From Amphibacillus marinus (GTDB lineage: Bacteria > Bacillota > Bacilli > Bacillales > Amphibacillaceae), in assembly GCF_900110345.1 (NCBI RefSeq), contig NZ_FODJ01000005.1, forward strand, positions 163,438-227,437: DNA of 64,000 nucleotides, given 5' to 3'. Positions 63,690 through 64,000 of the stretch are shown here, in pieces; the stretch's first letter is position 1, and every line of letters begins with the position of its first letter. Both the position numbers and the translations under genes were made by a program. Below the pieces are notes generated by a model. It searched no databases, was not told the origin of the DNA, and saw nothing but the letters and a program-made list of their open reading frames with translations.

Positions 63690-64000
63690 TGAACTGCCCC
63701 CTGTCAAGTAGACAGTGGAAATAATAAAAAAGATTTATGCGGCCATCGCTCTATATTCCATAGGGCTAAGGCCGTTTAATCTTTTTTGGTATCTTTCATG
63801 ATTATAAAAATGGATGTACGCATCTATCGCGGTAGTAAGTTCCTCAAATGTCTTATATTTATGTAAATAATACTTCTCACATTTCAGTGTCCCAAAAAAG
63901 GACTCCATGGGTCCATTATCAATACAACGACCCACTCGTGACATGCTTTGTGTCATCTTTGCCGCATCTAGCTTACGTTTGAAGCCTTTAGAGGTATATT
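63690..64000 (-). mobile_element. IS3-family insertion sequence, 3' end, runs off window
   Basis: The terminal repeat starts TGAACTGCCCC at 63690, with CTGTCAAGTAGACAG after it, as in IS3-family (IS150-type) ends. A transposase reading frame fills most of the rest. The other end lies beyond the window. Confidence 0.8.
63735..64000 (-). CDS. IS3-family transposase OrfB, C-terminal part
   Basis: The frame is open to the window edge, so the gene starts outside. The visible 88 codons hold the end of the integrase core: YTSKGFKRKL, then SRVGRCIDNGPMESFFGTLKCE with the final Glu of the DDE triad, and HFYNHERYQKRLNGLSPMEYRA at the C-terminus. This is typical of IS3/IS150-group OrfB. The frame is not interrupted here, so the element may be active. 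Confidence 0.9.
   Translation of the reverse strand, partial: YTSKGFKRKLDAAKMTQSMSRVGRCIDNGPMESFFGTLKCEKYYLHKYKTFEELTTAIDAYIHFYNHERYQKRLNGLSPMEYRAMAA

Overview
The window looks like chromosome from an AT-rich, low-GC Gram-positive bacterium of the Bacillaceae. Supporting signs are strong AGGAGG-type ribosome binding sites with several TTG and GTG starts, lipobox lipoproteins, sortase-anchored surface proteins, LicT-type antitermination, CcpA (cre) boxes, a SAM riboswitch and a YjcZ-type sporulation peptide. A facultative, plant-polysaccharide-fermenting genus such as Amphibacillus or a relative would fit, but that is inference. No rRNA, tRNA or CRISPR array was seen.

Layout. 1-1440: end of a nucleotide-sugar operon (UDP-glucuronate 4-epimerase C-terminus, UDP-glucose dehydrogenase), then a membrane/surface protein of unknown role. 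2565-7727, minus strand: a ugpCAEB-like glycerol-3-phosphate/glycerophosphodiester importer with a cytoplasmic GlpQ-type phosphodiesterase. 8187-18633: zinc-ribbon membrane proteins, including two TcaA-like paralogues, around a SWIM/SNF2 helicase and an orphan sugar-binding lipoprotein; a decayed sortase-anchor gene lies at about 16990-17157. 18794-33640 is a plant-sugar island: GH43 beta-xylosidase, ROK kinase, wall-anchored GH5/CBM46 glucanase, an XRE regulator divergent from xylFGH, and a LicT-bglP-bglH operon with two identical RAT/terminator switches. 33982-41102 holds small membrane proteins, a two-gene operon joining an octopine-dehydrogenase homologue to a protein with a cobalamin-binding motif, a NERD protein, a short YjcZ gene and a D-2-hydroxyacid dehydrogenase. 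41375-50152 is an IclR-linked peptide uptake and hydrolysis operon (OppDF, M19 dipeptidase, OppA, OppBC, S33 peptidase). 50153-51329 is gene-poor and holds a 623-bp element with perfect 16-bp terminal inverted repeats, then a SAM riboswitch controlling an unrecognised 106-aa protein. 51776-53989 is an ECF sigma/PadR-like/FtsW-like module resembling Listeria SigC-LstR-RodA. The end holds a 1288-aa wall-anchored 5'-nucleotidase, a membrane-anchored unknown, a heterodimeric ABC exporter and the 3' end of an IS3-family element that runs off the window.

How the genes work together. Surface GH5 and cytoplasmic GH43 enzymes cut plant glucan/xylan, XylFGH and the beta-glucoside PTS import the products, and GH1 and ROK proteins start catabolism. 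cre-like sites near the GH5, GH43, xylF, bgl and orphan sugar-binding genes suggest shared carbon catabolite control. The Ugp/GlpQ and surface nucleotidase genes point to scavenging of organic phosphate. The most interesting candidates are the opine-dehydrogenase/B12-protein operon with its structured leader, the orphan SAM-riboswitch target, the family of LPNTA-type surface proteins sharing one pre-anchor module (one copy dead), and the 623-bp inverted-repeat element.
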